A DNA stretch of 64,000 nucleotides from Bog-532 sp963830385 (GTDB taxonomy: Bacteria > Actinomycetota > Actinomycetes > Streptosporangiales > Streptosporangiaceae): assembly GCA_963830385.1 (NCBI GenBank), contig CAWHMD010000011.1, forward strand, positions 81,423 through 145,422, in the 5' to 3' direction. The first letter of the stretch is position 1. Every line of letters starts with the position of its first letter. A program made the position numbers and the translations under genes. This document shows, in pieces, positions 41,738 to 50,598 of this stretch. Below the pieces are notes generated by a model. That model had not been told where the DNA came from and did no database searches. It was given only the letters and a program-made list of their open reading frames with translations.

Positions 41738-42553
41738 TCACCGGCGGCCCGCGTAGCGGAGTTCGTCGGCACACTCAGTCAGGCCGGTGACGACGCTGCG
41801 GCGGTGCTCATCGGTGAGCCGGGCCAGCGGGATCGAGCAGCTCAGCGCGTAGGCCGCCGGATGGGTGCTCGGGATGGCGACCGCGAAGCAGCACAGCCCC
41901 GGGGTGTTCTGGCCGGCTTCGTAGGCCCAGCCGCGCCGCCTGGTCTCGGCGAGTTCGGTGTGCAGTGCCTGCCGGTCGGTGACGGTGTCCGATGTGAGAG
42001 CGGCCAGCGTCCCGGGTAGCACCCCGTCGACCTCAGCCGTGGTGCGGGCGGCCAGCAGCGCCTTGCCGAGTGCGGTGGCATGGGCCGGCAGCCGCCGGCC
42101 GATGCGGGAGATCACCCGCAGATGGTGCTGCGATTCCCGGCTGGCCAGGTACACAACGTCGGAGCCGTCGAGCCGGGCGAGATGGATCGTCTCGTCGAGC
42201 TGCCGTTGCAGCCCGGCCAGCAGCGGTGCCGCGGACCGCACCATGGGGTCGTGGTCGAGGTAGGCGGCGCCGATCCGCAGCGCGCCCAGGCCGATGACGT
42301 AACCGCCGTGGCGCTCGTCTACCCAGCCGCGCGCCACCAGCGTGTGCAGCAGACCGTGCAGGCTCGACTTCGGCACGCCGAGGCGGCGCTGCAGCTCTCC
42401 CAGGGTGAGAGGCTCCGGCGCGTCGGCGAGCAGCTCGAGCAACTCCACGGTCCGGTAGGCCGACTTCACCGGCTCGCCGCGGCGCTGCGCCGCACGGCGC
42501 GGCAGACCGTCGGCGCCGTCATGCAGTGCTGTGGATTCGGTGATGGCAGGCAT
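41738..42553 (-). CDS. IclR-family regulator
   Basis: A 271-residue protein from ATG 42553, with AGGAGGGG upstream. The winged helix is SAYRTVELLELLADAPEPLT, then LGELQRRLGVPKSSLHGLLH. The C-terminal effector domain has LPAHATALGKALLAARTTAE and PGLCCFAVAIPSTHPAAYAL, typical of IclR. IclR proteins often sense sugar-acid or aromatic intermediates. It is divergent from the glucarate operon, whose promoter carries two tandem 18-bp inverted repeats, the most likely binding sites of this protein. Confidence 0.92.
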   Translation of the reverse strand: MPAITESTALHDGADGLPRRAAQRRGEPVKSAYRTVELLELLADAPEPLTLGELQRRLGVPKSSLHGLLHTLVARGWVDERHGGYVIGLGALRIGAAYLDHDPMVRSAAPLLAGLQRQLDETIHLARLDGSDVVYLASRESQHHLRVISRIGRRLPAHATALGKALLAARTTAEVDGVLPGTLAALTSDTVTDRQALHTELAETRRRGWAYEAGQNTPGLCCFAVAIPSTHPAAYALSCSIPLARLTDEHRRSVVTGLTECADELRYAGRR

Positions 42554-42641
42554 TGCCCCTCCTGGCCGTCCGGACCGGCACGACCCGAACGGTGTCCGGA
42601 CCGGTGTTCGTGATGATCCTTGGCCGTTACGGTCACGACCA

Positions 42642-42716
42642 TTGACAGTGACGATCACGGATCCTATTTTGGGTCTAGTTGTTCGTCAATGCGAATGCTG
42701 TTCACATATCTGAACA
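42642..42716 (+). promoter_or_regulatory. Promoter with twin operators, upstream (duplicate) copy
   Basis: Consensus -35 TTGACA (42642-42647), 17-base spacer, -10 TATTTT (42665-42670). Downstream are TGTTCGTCAATGCGAATG (42680-42697) and TGTTCACATATCTGAACA (42699-42716), one base apart. The second is a perfect TGTTCA-N6-TGAACA inverted repeat. Layout and distances equal those of the copy at 42989-43063. Confidence 0.8.
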
Positions 42717-42743
42717 TCTGGATCCAGGAATTCCGGGCCGAGC

Positions 42744-42805
42744 GTGTCGCCATCGCCGGAACCTTGTCCTTTCCGGTCACGCCGTTCAGTGCGGCAGGCA
42801 GCTGC
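42744..42805 (+). pseudogene. Truncated copy of the start of the kdgD-like gene
   Basis: After GTG 42744 and one missing base the frame reads AIAGTLSFPVTPFSAAGS, matching FAGVLFFPVTPFTAAG of the intact gene at 43085. Similarity stops after about 20 codons. Together with its promoter it forms a duplication of roughly 190 bases. It cannot encode a functional enzyme. Confidence 0.7.
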
Positions 42806-42988
42806 CGGTGTTCGCGCTGCAGTCGCGGCCGGTGTCCCGACCAGGCCGTAAGCGCTTCAGGCAGCTTCATGCCGCGCCGTTCACCTTCCACGCCGCGCAT
42901 GACGCGGTCGGGATCTACCTGAGACGGGTTAGCCGCAGTTTCTGGCGGTGCTCCCGGGCGATGACCCTTGACGGCTGTGGTCACACCG
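42806..42988. other. Gene-free stretch between the promoter copies
   Basis: These 183 bases show no credible gene on either strand. They may be the decayed remainder of the duplicated kdgD copy. Confidence 0.5.
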
Positions 42989-43063
42989 TTGACAGTGACG
43001 CACACCGATTCTATATTCGGGACACTTGTTCAAGGTAGTGAATATTGTTCATGTATGTGAACA
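42989..43063 (+). promoter_or_regulatory. Promoter with twin operators of the glucarate operon
   Basis: Consensus -35 TTGACA (42989-42994), 17-base spacer, -10 TATATT (43012-43017). Downstream are TGTTCAAGGTAGTGAATA (43027-43044) and TGTTCATGTATGTGAACA (43046-43063). Both sites would lie just downstream of the transcript start, a position for repression by the divergent IclR protein. Confidence 0.82.
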
Positions 43064-43084
43064 CTTAGAAATCAAAGGATCAGC

Positions 43085-44014
43085 GTGGACCCTTTCGCCG
43101 GAGTCTTGTTTTTCCCGGTCACACCGTTCACCGCGGCTGGTGCGGTCGATGCTGGAACGCTCGCCGAGCACCTGCGGCGTGGACTGGCCGCCGGGCCGGG
43201 CGGGGTGTTCGCCGCCTGTGGCACCGGCGAGTTTCATGCGCTGGATATGGCGGAATACCGGCAGGTCGTGAGCAGCGCGGTTACGGTGACCGGCGGGACA
43301 GTGCCGGTGTTCGCGGGGGCCGGCGGTCCGCTTCCGCTGGCCCGGGAGTTCGCGCGCGCGGCCGCCGATGCCGGCGCCGACGGCCTGCTGCTGATGCCGC
43401 CCTACCTGGTGGCCGCGCCGCCGGCCGGTCTGGTCGCCTACACCCGCGCCGTCACCCAGGCCAGTGCGCTCCCGCTGATCGTCTACCAGCGCGGCAATGC
43501 GGTGTTCGACCCCGAGACGGCGGCCGAGCTCGCGCGGATGCCGCAGGTCGTCGGGCTGAAGGACGGCCTCGGCGACATTGACCTGATGTCCCGGATCGTG
43601 GCCACGGTGCGCCGTGCGCTGGACGGCGACAGCAAGCCGTTCCAGTTCTTCAACGGGATGCCCACCGCGGAGGTCAGCGTGCCCGCCTACCGGGGGCTCG
43701 GTGTGGAGCTGTACTCCTCGGCGGTGTTCTGCTTCGCCCCGGAGATTTCGCTGGCCTTCTACGACGCCGTGACCCAGCAGGACGACGCCCTGGTGGACCG
43801 GTTCCTCGCGGAGTTCTTCCATCCTTTGGTGGCGCTGCGTAACCAGGTTCCGGGATATGCGGTGTCACTGATCAAGGCGGGGGTTCGGCTGCGCGGCCTG
43901 GACGCGGGCGCGGTGCGGGCACCGCTGGTGGACCCCACCGCTGCGCACCTCGCCGAGCTGGAACGGATCACCGACGGGGGGCTGGCACTGGCCGAGGAGG
44001 TGGCTGTTCGATGA
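43085..44014 (+). CDS. kdgD: 5-dehydro-4-deoxyglucarate dehydratase
   Basis: A 309-residue protein of the DHDPS/NAL barrel family from GTG 43085. The start AGVLFFPVTPFTAAG, the middle PLIVYQRGNAVFDPETAAEL, the Schiff-base Lys in VVGLKDGLGDIDLM (near residue 158) and FFNGMPTAEVSV match KdgD rather than DapA. The enzyme decarboxylates and dehydrates 5-keto-4-deoxyglucarate to 2,5-dioxopentanoate. Its stop overlaps the glucarate dehydratase start (ATGA), so consecutive pathway steps are co-translated. The final enzyme, 2,5-dioxopentanoate dehydrogenase, is not in the window. Confidence 0.88.
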   Translation: MDPFAGVLFFPVTPFTAAGAVDAGTLAEHLRRGLAAGPGGVFAACGTGEFHALDMAEYRQVVSSAVTVTGGTVPVFAGAGGPLPLAREFARAAADAGADGLLLMPPYLVAAPPAGLVAYTRAVTQASALPLIVYQRGNAVFDPETAAELARMPQVVGLKDGLGDIDLMSRIVATVRRALDGDSKPFQFFNGMPTAEVSVPAYRGLGVELYSSAVFCFAPEISLAFYDAVTQQDDALVDRFLAEFFHPLVALRNQVPGYAVSLIKAGVRLRGLDAGAVRAPLVDPTAAHLAELERITDGGLALAEEVAVR

Positions 44015-45285
44015 CCGCGCCGATTCGCATCACGAGCGTGACCGTGACGCCGGTGGCATTTCGCGACCCGCCGCTGCTGAACGCCGCGGGCGTGCACGAG
44101 CCGTTCGCGCTGCGCGCGGTGATCGAGGTGGTGACCGACGCGGGGCTGCACGGTCTCGGGGAAACCTACGCCGACTCCGCCCACCTGGGGTGGCTGTGCG
44201 CCGTCGCCGGCGAAATCACCGGCCTGGACGTGCACGCCACCAGTGAGCTCCGCCGGCGGGTTGCATCCGTGCTGGCCGGTGTGACCGGCTCCAACCAGCA
44301 CGGGCTGTTCGGCGAGGTGACCGCGGCACGCACCGTGGACCAAGTGTTCGCCCCCTTCGAAGTGGCCTGCCTGGACGTCCAGGGCAAGGCGGCGGGCCGG
44401 CCGGTGGCCGACCTGCTCGGCGGGGCCGTCCGGCAGGCCGTGCCGTACTCCGCCTACCTGTTCTACAAGTGGGCGGCGCATCCCGAGCAGCCTGAGGACG
44501 CGTGGGGTCAGGTGCTCGACCCCGCGGGCATGGTGGCGCAGGCGCGAACGATGATCGACAGGTTCGGTTTCACCGCGATCAAGCTCAAGGGCGGGGTTTT
44601 CCCGCCGGAGCAGGAGATCGAGGCGATCCGCGCGCTGCACGCCGCATTCCCCGGTCATCCGCTGCGGCTGGATCCCAACGCCGCGTGGACGCCGGAGACC
44701 GCGATCAAGGTCGCGCGCGAACTCGACGGCGTCCTGGAGTACCTGGAGGACCCGACCCCAGGGATCGACGGCATGGCCCGGGTCGCCGCCGAGGCGCCGA
44801 TGCCGCTGGCCACCAACATGTGCGTCACCGCTTTCGAGCACCTGCCTGCTGCGGTGGCCGACCGCCCTGTCGGTATCGTGCTCTCCGACCATCACTACTG
44901 GGGCGGCCTGCGCCGCTGCCAGCTGATGGCCGGGATCTGCGGCACGTTCGGCATCGGGGTGTCCATGCACTCCAACTCCCACCTCGGCATCAGCCTCGCC
45001 GCGATGACCCACCTGGCCGCCGCCACCGGCAACCTCGACTACGCCTGCGATACCCACTGGCCGTGGAAGGACGAGAGCGAGGACGTGATCGCAGCCGGTG
45101 CCCTGTCGTTCACCGCGGGGTCGGTGTCACTGCCGCCCGGCCCGGGCCTGGGGGTCGAGCTGGACCGCGACGCGCTCGCCGTCCTCCACGAGCAGTACCT
45201 GCGGTGCGGGCTGCGCGTCCGCGACGACACCGGCTACATGTGCAGGATCGACCCCAGCTTCCGGTACGTCATTCCGCGGTGGTGA
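44011..45285 (+). CDS. gudD: Glucarate dehydratase-type enolase-superfamily enzyme
   Basis: A 424-residue protein from ATG 44011. The N-terminal VTVTPVAFRDPPLLNAAGVH is typical of glucarate dehydratases. In the barrel, AIKLKGGVFPPEQE holds the catalytic KxK, RLDPNAAWTPE the first metal Asp, and EYLEDPTPG the second ligand; VSMHSNSHLGISLAAM carries the catalytic His. It removes water from D-glucarate (or L-idarate), giving 5-keto-4-deoxyglucarate, the KdgD substrate. It is the second gene of the operon. Confidence 0.9.
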   Translation: MTAPIRITSVTVTPVAFRDPPLLNAAGVHEPFALRAVIEVVTDAGLHGLGETYADSAHLGWLCAVAGEITGLDVHATSELRRRVASVLAGVTGSNQHGLFGEVTAARTVDQVFAPFEVACLDVQGKAAGRPVADLLGGAVRQAVPYSAYLFYKWAAHPEQPEDAWGQVLDPAGMVAQARTMIDRFGFTAIKLKGGVFPPEQEIEAIRALHAAFPGHPLRLDPNAAWTPETAIKVARELDGVLEYLEDPTPGIDGMARVAAEAPMPLATNMCVTAFEHLPAAVADRPVGIVLSDHHYWGGLRRCQLMAGICGTFGIGVSMHSNSHLGISLAAMTHLAAATGNLDYACDTHWPWKDESEDVIAAGALSFTAGSVSLPPGPGLGVELDRDALAVLHEQYLRCGLRVRDDTGYMCRIDPSFRYVIPRW

Positions 45286-46238
45286 CCACCATGCCGGACT
45301 ACGTATCCAGACTCACCGAGCGCGGTTATGTGGTGGTCGACGACGTGCTCGACCCAGCCGCCATCTTGGATCCCGTCCTTGCGGTGATGGCGGGTCACCT
45401 CGGCTCGTGGATGAGGGCACAGGTTGCGCGTGGACTGCTGCCGCGAACGTGCGAAGGCTGGCCGCTGGAGGACCGGCTGATCGAATGTGCCCGCCGGGGC
45501 ATCCCCGGGCTCGCCCAGGCGCTTGACATCTCCCTGCCCCAGGGCAGCATCCAGGCCGGCACGCCAATGCTCCTCGCGGAGGAAGTCTTCGGGCTGCTCA
45601 GCGCGCCGTCCCTGCTCGACGTCCTGCAGCCGCTCCTCGGCGAGGAGATCTGGCTCAGTCCGGTCGGCCATACCCGGATGAAGGTTCCCAGCGGCATCGC
45701 CCCGGCGGCCAACGGGCTGCTCGGCCATGTCCCGTGGCATCAGGACAACGGCGTCCTGCTCGAGGAGGCCGACGATGTCGACATCGTGACGGCGTGGATC
45801 CCGCTCGTCGACGTGGACGAACGGGTCGGCTGCCTGCAGGTGATCCCGACCTGCCGGGGACACGAACTCATCCCGCACTGCCGGGGGGGCGGCGGGCTCG
45901 CGATCCCGCCGAGCCAGATGCCGGACCGCACGCCGGTGCCAGTGCCGATGCGCCGGGGAAGCGTCCTTCTCATGCATTCCCGGACGGTTCATTCATCGAT
46001 GCCCAACGTGACACCGGACCGGGTCCGGCTCAGCCTGGATCTCCGCTACCAGAGCGTGCCGGTCCCGACGGGACGTCCGGCGTTCCCGAGTTTCCTGCTC
46101 CGCGGGCAGGACCGGGGAATCCCGGTGGCGGGATGGGAGTCATGGCGGGCCGCGTGGCGACAATCACGTGACCGTCTCGCCGGAAAGGAGCCCGGAAAAT
46201 TCAACCGCTGGGATCCAGGGGCAGCCATATGCGCGTAA
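45282..46238 (+). CDS. Phytanoyl-CoA dioxygenase-like Fe(II)/2-oxoglutarate enzyme
   Basis: A 318-residue protein. GTG 45282 overlaps the gudD stop (GTGA); ATG 45291 is an alternative. The iron facial triad is visible: HQD in LLGHVPWHQDNGVLLEEADD and a distal His in MHSRTVHSSMPNVTPDRVRL, whose Arg binds 2-oxoglutarate. The start DYVSRLTERGYVVVDDVLD is typical of the PhyH family. Such enzymes hydroxylate or demethylate small molecules. Its place between glucarate catabolism and a sugar importer is unusual, and it may act on the imported glycoside or an ether/methyl group. The substrate is unknown. Confidence 0.85.
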   Translation: MTTMPDYVSRLTERGYVVVDDVLDPAAILDPVLAVMAGHLGSWMRAQVARGLLPRTCEGWPLEDRLIECARRGIPGLAQALDISLPQGSIQAGTPMLLAEEVFGLLSAPSLLDVLQPLLGEEIWLSPVGHTRMKVPSGIAPAANGLLGHVPWHQDNGVLLEEADDVDIVTAWIPLVDVDERVGCLQVIPTCRGHELIPHCRGGGGLAIPPSQMPDRTPVPVPMRRGSVLLMHSRTVHSSMPNVTPDRVRLSLDLRYQSVPVPTGRPAFPSFLLRGQDRGIPVAGWESWRAAWRQSRDRLAGKEPGKFNRWDPGAAICA

Positions 46239-46298
46239 CCGCTGGCCGCGGCGAAAGGCCGGCTGGCTTGCGCGCCTGGAATACGGAAGGTGATCCAC

Positions 46299-47696
46299 AT
46301 GCACAGAGCAGCAAACGCCGGAAGGGGGCGGCGGTGGATTAGAACAAGAGTGGCGGCGGCCGCCGCAGTGGCCGCCGGGCTGATGCTCGCGGCCTGCGGC
46401 TGCAGCGGCTCAGCGACGCCGTCGGGCAAGCAGAGTTTCCAGGGTCAGACGCTGACCGTATCCGACGGTGCGCCCACGGGGGCCGAGGCCACACAGACCA
46501 AGGAGTACTACAACTACCTGTCGGCGCAATTCCACAAGGAGACCGGCGCCACCATCAACTGGCAGTACTACACCTCGGGAGCCCAGGAGACAACCACCAT
46601 TGAATCCTCGGTGGTCTCGGGCAGTGGCCCGGACATGATCGGCTATGGCAGCAGTTATATCGGCATCATCGGCGCCATCGACGGCTTCCGCACGCTCACG
46701 TCCGCGGACTGGACGGAACTCGGTGGGCGGAGCAGCTTCGTCGCCGCACAGCTCGAGGACTCCGGGTACACCCCCAGCACGGACATCGGCATCCCGTACG
46801 AGTCGATCCCGTTCGTCATCGCCTACAACAAGAGAATGTTCGCCAAGGCCGGCATCAGCACGCCGCCGGCCACCTGGACCGAGTACATCAACGACGCCAA
46901 AAAGGTGATGGCCGCGAACCCGGGGGTGTACGGGGCTGGGTTCGACCCGGCGGACCCGACCGACCCGTGGAAGTTCGTCTGGTCGTACAGCCTCCAGCTC
47001 GGCGGGCGGTTTATCGCGGCGAACGGGAAGTCCGCGTCCATGGACAGCCCCCAGGTGAAGCAGGCGCTGGCGTTCTACTTCGCGCAGGAGTACAAGTACC
47101 ACATCGTGCCGCCACAGGCGCTGACCTGGGACGGCGCACAGATGAACACCGCATTCACCGAGGGCAAGATCGCGATGATGCCGCTCGCCGACTACGGGAC
47201 GCAGGTGGCCGCCGAGGGCACAGCGGTGGCGGGCAAGGTCGGCTTCGCGGCGCTGCCCAGCGTCCCGTACGGCAGGTCCGCCAGGCCGGCCGGAGGCAGG
47301 CCCGCCGAGACGATCGTGTCCGGCAACTACTGGGCGATCCCAAAGTACGTGGGCAGCAAGATGCAGCTTGCTCTGGACTTCGCCAAGATCAGCGTCAGCC
47401 CGGCGGCGCAGCTTAAGCAGTTCCACCTCCTCGGCTGGATGCCCGTCACCACCGCCGGAGTCAGCGAAGTGGAAAGCGCCGACGGACCGGCCGTGAAGCC
47501 GTTCATCGCTGCGGAAAAAGGTTCGACGTCGACAGCGATCACCCCGGCGTGGTCCTACGTGGAGGACGGCATGGAAACGGTCATGAGCCACGTCGCCAGC
47601 CAGTTGGCCACGACACACAGTTACAGCGCCAGCTACGCGTCCTCACAGCTCGCCGCTGAACAATCCGACGTCACCTCCCATCTGTCCTCTGAGTAG
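46299..47696 (+). CDS. Sugar-binding lipoprotein of a second ABC importer
   Basis: A 465-residue protein; ATG 46299 has GGAAGG eight bases upstream and is better than the GTG three codons earlier. The signal peptide ends in the lipobox LMLAACGC. Family 1 binding-protein blocks include MIGYGSSYIGIIGAIDGF, SIPFVIAYNKRMFAKAGI and EGKIAMMPLADYGTQVA. It is the first gene of an importer of binding protein plus two permeases, downstream of the dioxygenase. No ATPase is encoded here. Confidence 0.9.
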   Translation: MHRAANAGRGRRWIRTRVAAAAAVAAGLMLAACGCSGSATPSGKQSFQGQTLTVSDGAPTGAEATQTKEYYNYLSAQFHKETGATINWQYYTSGAQETTTIESSVVSGSGPDMIGYGSSYIGIIGAIDGFRTLTSADWTELGGRSSFVAAQLEDSGYTPSTDIGIPYESIPFVIAYNKRMFAKAGISTPPATWTEYINDAKKVMAANPGVYGAGFDPADPTDPWKFVWSYSLQLGGRFIAANGKSASMDSPQVKQALAFYFAQEYKYHIVPPQALTWDGAQMNTAFTEGKIAMMPLADYGTQVAAEGTAVAGKVGFAALPSVPYGRSARPAGGRPAETIVSGNYWAIPKYVGSKMQLALDFAKISVSPAAQLKQFHLLGWMPVTTAGVSEVESADGPAVKPFIAAEKGSTSTAITPAWSYVEDGMETVMSHVASQLATTHSYSASYASSQLAAEQSDVTSHLSSE

Positions 47697-47702
47697 GCGA
47701 CC

Positions 47703-48734
47703 ATGAGCACTCGATCAAGAACGCATACCCGAGGCCGGCGAGGCACACCGGTCCCAGCACCCGGCGGCGCCGATGGCCAGCCGGCGGGCGGCGCGGCCGC
47801 CGCCACGGCGCGACCCCGGCCGTCTGGCATCGTGACCATGCTGCGCCGCGCGGCTGACCGGCCGCTGTGGATGCTGATCCCGTGCGCGATCGCGATGGCG
47901 GTCGTCGTGCTCATCCCGGTGATCCTCGTTGTCGTGCTCAGCCTGCTGAAGCTCAATATCTTCACGTTGCACGAGTGGCTCAGCGCGCCGTTCATCGGCA
48001 TCCGCAACTACGTCGACGCGTTCACCCAGCAGAGCGTGATCGGCACCGGCGCCGGCCGGGCGGTCCTGCTCAGCGTGGTGTTCTCGCTGCTGACGACGAT
48101 TGTCATCACGCCGGTGGGCGTGCTCGCGGCGATCACCGTGCACCGGCCGTTCAGGGGACGGGCCGTGGTGCGGGCGCTCTACCTGGTCCCCTACATCATC
48201 CCGACCTTTGTCGTGGCGCTGCTGGCCAGGCTGATGTTCCTCAATCACTACGGGCTGGTGGACAAGGTGCTGGCCGCCCTGCACATCGCCAACGTCAACA
48301 CCTTCTGGCTGCTCGGCGGCGCGCACTCGTTCTGGGCGATGACGCTGACTGAGATCTGGGCGTCCTGGCCGTTCATCTACCTGATGGCGCTGGCCGGGCT
48401 GCAGTCGGTGCCCCGCGAGCAGTACGAGGCGGCGGTGCTGGACGGTGCCGCGCCCACGCAGACGCTGCGCCGGGTGGTGCTGCCGCAGCTCAGCGGGATC
48501 CTCAAGCTCGCCGTGGTGCTGTCCACCCTGTACCACCTGGGCAACTTCACGCTCGTGTATGTGATGTTCCCGTCCACGCCCCCGGTGTCCGTCGATGTGC
48601 TGCCGATCGACATGTACTACCGCGCCTTCGCCACCTACGACTTCGGGGTGGCGTCGGCCATCGCTGTGATCACGATGGCGATCTTCCTGGTCCCGGTCTA
48701 CAGCTACCTCCGGCTGACCCGGATGAGTGACTAA
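47703..48734 (+). CDS. ABC importer permease, MalF type
   Basis: A 343-residue protein from ATG 47703. A long Pro/Ala/Gly-rich cytoplasmic N-terminus is followed by six helices beginning PLWMLIPCAIAMAVVVLIPV. The EAA loop is EQYEAAVLDGAAPTQTLRRV, then VLPQLSG. It starts 6 bases after the binding-protein stop and pairs with the next gene. Confidence 0.9.
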   Translation: MSTRSRTHTRGRRGTPVPAPGGADGQPAGGAAAATARPRPSGIVTMLRRAADRPLWMLIPCAIAMAVVVLIPVILVVVLSLLKLNIFTLHEWLSAPFIGIRNYVDAFTQQSVIGTGAGRAVLLSVVFSLLTTIVITPVGVLAAITVHRPFRGRAVVRALYLVPYIIPTFVVALLARLMFLNHYGLVDKVLAALHIANVNTFWLLGGAHSFWAMTLTEIWASWPFIYLMALAGLQSVPREQYEAAVLDGAAPTQTLRRVVLPQLSGILKLAVVLSTLYHLGNFTLVYVMFPSTPPVSVDVLPIDMYYRAFATYDFGVASAIAVITMAIFLVPVYSYLRLTRMSD

Positions 48735-48754
48735 CCCAGAACGGAGCCACGACC

Positions 48755-49702
48755 ATGACAAGCAGGCAAGCTGCCGGTTCGCTCCGGCAGCACCGATGGG
48801 CCGTCGGCGCGGCACCTGGCCGCCCCGCGCCACGACGCCGGTGGAAGGCCGACGACACCGACCGGATCCTCCCCGCCTGGCTGACCAGGACGGTGCTCGC
48901 GGTGACGACGCTGGCCGTGCTGGTGCCCGTGATCTACATGGTGCTGCTGTCCGTAACGCCGAACGCCCAGGTGGCATTGGGCAGCGTCTCCCTGTCCGGT
49001 ATCCGCAACTACGTCAACATGTGGTCGGCGGCGCCGCTGGCCAGCGGGCTGGCGCACACGGTGATCATCGCCGGCGTGGCCGCCGCCATCTCGGTCGCCC
49101 TCGGGCTGCTGGCCGCCTACCCGCTGACCCGGATGCGGTTTTTCGGCCGCCGGGCGTTCTTGTACTCGCTGCTGGGCAGCCAGACTGTGCCCAGTACCAC
49201 GCTGGTGCTGCCGCTGTTCGCCACGTTCTCCTTCCTCCAGACCGCGATCGGTGTGCACGTAATCGGCAGCTATCCGCCGATCATCTTCACCTACATGACG
49301 TTCGGCCTGCCCCTGTCCACCTGGCTGCTGGTCGCCTACCTGCGGACGATCCCGAAGGAGCTAGAGGAAGCCGGCCTGGTCGACGGATGCAGCCGAGCCA
49401 GGGCGCTGTGGCGGATCGTGCTGCCGATCGGCCTGCCGGCCATGGTGGTGGCCTTCGTATTCGCGTTCCTCGTCGGCTGGAACGATCTGCTGTTCGCCAG
49501 CGTGCTCACCAACAGCAGCACTCAGACTCTTGCCGTGGTCATGCAGGGATTCGACAGCACCCAGGTAAACGCGAGTGTGCCGCTGTACGGCGACCTGATG
49601 GCCGCCGCGGTGGTCAGCGCCCTTCCCGTTGTCGTGCTCTACCTGATCTTCCAGCGCTACCTCATCCGTGGCCTGAGCGCCGGATCCATGACCGGCATGT
49701 AG
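48755..49702 (+). CDS. ABC importer permease, MalG type
   Basis: A 315-residue protein from ATG 48755. Six helices are visible, with the EAA loop LEEAGLVDGCSRARALWRIV then LPIGLPAM, and the typical late motif FLVGWNDLLFASVLTNSSTQ. It completes the second importer. The nearest ATPase in the window is the MsmK/UgpC-type protein at 34.4 kb. Confidence 0.9.
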   Translation: MTSRQAAGSLRQHRWAVGAAPGRPAPRRRWKADDTDRILPAWLTRTVLAVTTLAVLVPVIYMVLLSVTPNAQVALGSVSLSGIRNYVNMWSAAPLASGLAHTVIIAGVAAAISVALGLLAAYPLTRMRFFGRRAFLYSLLGSQTVPSTTLVLPLFATFSFLQTAIGVHVIGSYPPIIFTYMTFGLPLSTWLLVAYLRTIPKELEEAGLVDGCSRARALWRIVLPIGLPAMVVAFVFAFLVGWNDLLFASVLTNSSTQTLAVVMQGFDSTQVNASVPLYGDLMAAAVVSALPVVVLYLIFQRYLIRGLSAGSMTGM

Positions 49703-49731
49703 CCGGGTGCCACAACCACGAGGAGGCCGCT

Positions 49732-50562
49732 GTGAGGTTCGCTTATTCCACACTTGCCTGCCCGGGGAGGCGCCTGGAGGACGCGCTGGAACTGGGTGCC
49801 GGGGCCGGATATGAGGGTGTTGAGCTGCGCCTGATCGACGGGGAGCTGATCGATCCGGGCATGAGCGCGCAGGACCGCAGGCGGGTGGCCGGCGCCTGCG
49901 CCCGGGCGAACCTGCCAGTTGCCGCCGTGGATAGCTCGATCCGCGTCGCGGCGCCGGATTCCGGCGGCACCCTGGCCGAGATCGGCGCCTTCCTGGAGTT
50001 GGCCGCCGAATGGGGTGCCCCGACGGTCCGGGTGTTCGGAGGCAATCTTCCCGATGAGCCGGCGGCCCGGCACGAGCGGCTGGCCGCCGCTGCGGACCTT
50101 CTGGAACAGGCCAGTGACCAGGCCGGGCGGCTCGGGGTGCGGATTGGCGTGGAGACCCATGACAGTTTCCTGGCCTCGGCGACGGTCGCGGAGTTGCTCG
50201 CCCTGGTCCCGTCACCGTGGGTCGGGGCGGTCTGGGACAGCCACCACCCGTGCCGGGCTGGCGAGAGTGCCGGGCAGGTCTATGCGAACGTCGGTTCGCG
50301 CCTGTGCCTCGCCCAGGTCAAGGATGCGGCACGCACCGGCACTGGACCGGACGGCTGGCGGCTTGTGCCGCTGGGGGAGGGCGATGTGCCCGTCCGCGAC
50401 ATGCTCGGGCTGCTGGTCCGCGGCGGTTACGGCGGGTGGGTGTCGGTCGAGTGGGAGAAGCGGTGGCATCCGGAGATTGGCGAGCCCGAGACAGCCCTGC
50501 CGCAGCACTTGCGGCTGCTCCGGGCCTGGATGACCGAGCTGGGCGACGGAGCTGAAAAGTGA
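49732..50562 (+). CDS. Sugar phosphate isomerase/epimerase-like TIM barrel
   Basis: A 276-residue protein from GTG 49732, with AGGAGG upstream. It belongs to the AP endonuclease 2/xylose isomerase-like barrels: VRFAYSTLACPGRRLEDALE, GYEGVELRLIDGELI, then GVRIGVETHDSFLASATVAE with a metal Glu, VGAVWDSHHPC with Asp/His, and WVSVEWEKRW with the final Glu. Relatives isomerise or dehydrate sugars or inosose. It is probably a step between the imported sugar and glucarate, together with the next gene. Confidence 0.87.
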   Translation: MRFAYSTLACPGRRLEDALELGAGAGYEGVELRLIDGELIDPGMSAQDRRRVAGACARANLPVAAVDSSIRVAAPDSGGTLAEIGAFLELAAEWGAPTVRVFGGNLPDEPAARHERLAAAADLLEQASDQAGRLGVRIGVETHDSFLASATVAELLALVPSPWVGAVWDSHHPCRAGESAGQVYANVGSRLCLAQVKDAARTGTGPDGWRLVPLGEGDVPVRDMLGLLVRGGYGGWVSVEWEKRWHPEIGEPETALPQHLRLLRAWMTELGDGAEK

Positions 50563-50598
50563 GGTACGACAGACCGAGCGGCAGGAGAGGCAGAGGAG

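Noticed and set aside
42664..43005. Minus-strand gene in the iclR-kdgD intergenic region
   Set aside because: The open frame has no family features and overlaps two clear promoters and operator pairs.
44502..45281. Upstream extension of the dioxygenase gene
   Set aside because: It is an out-of-frame reading of gudD; the dioxygenase starts at GTG 45282 or ATG 45291.
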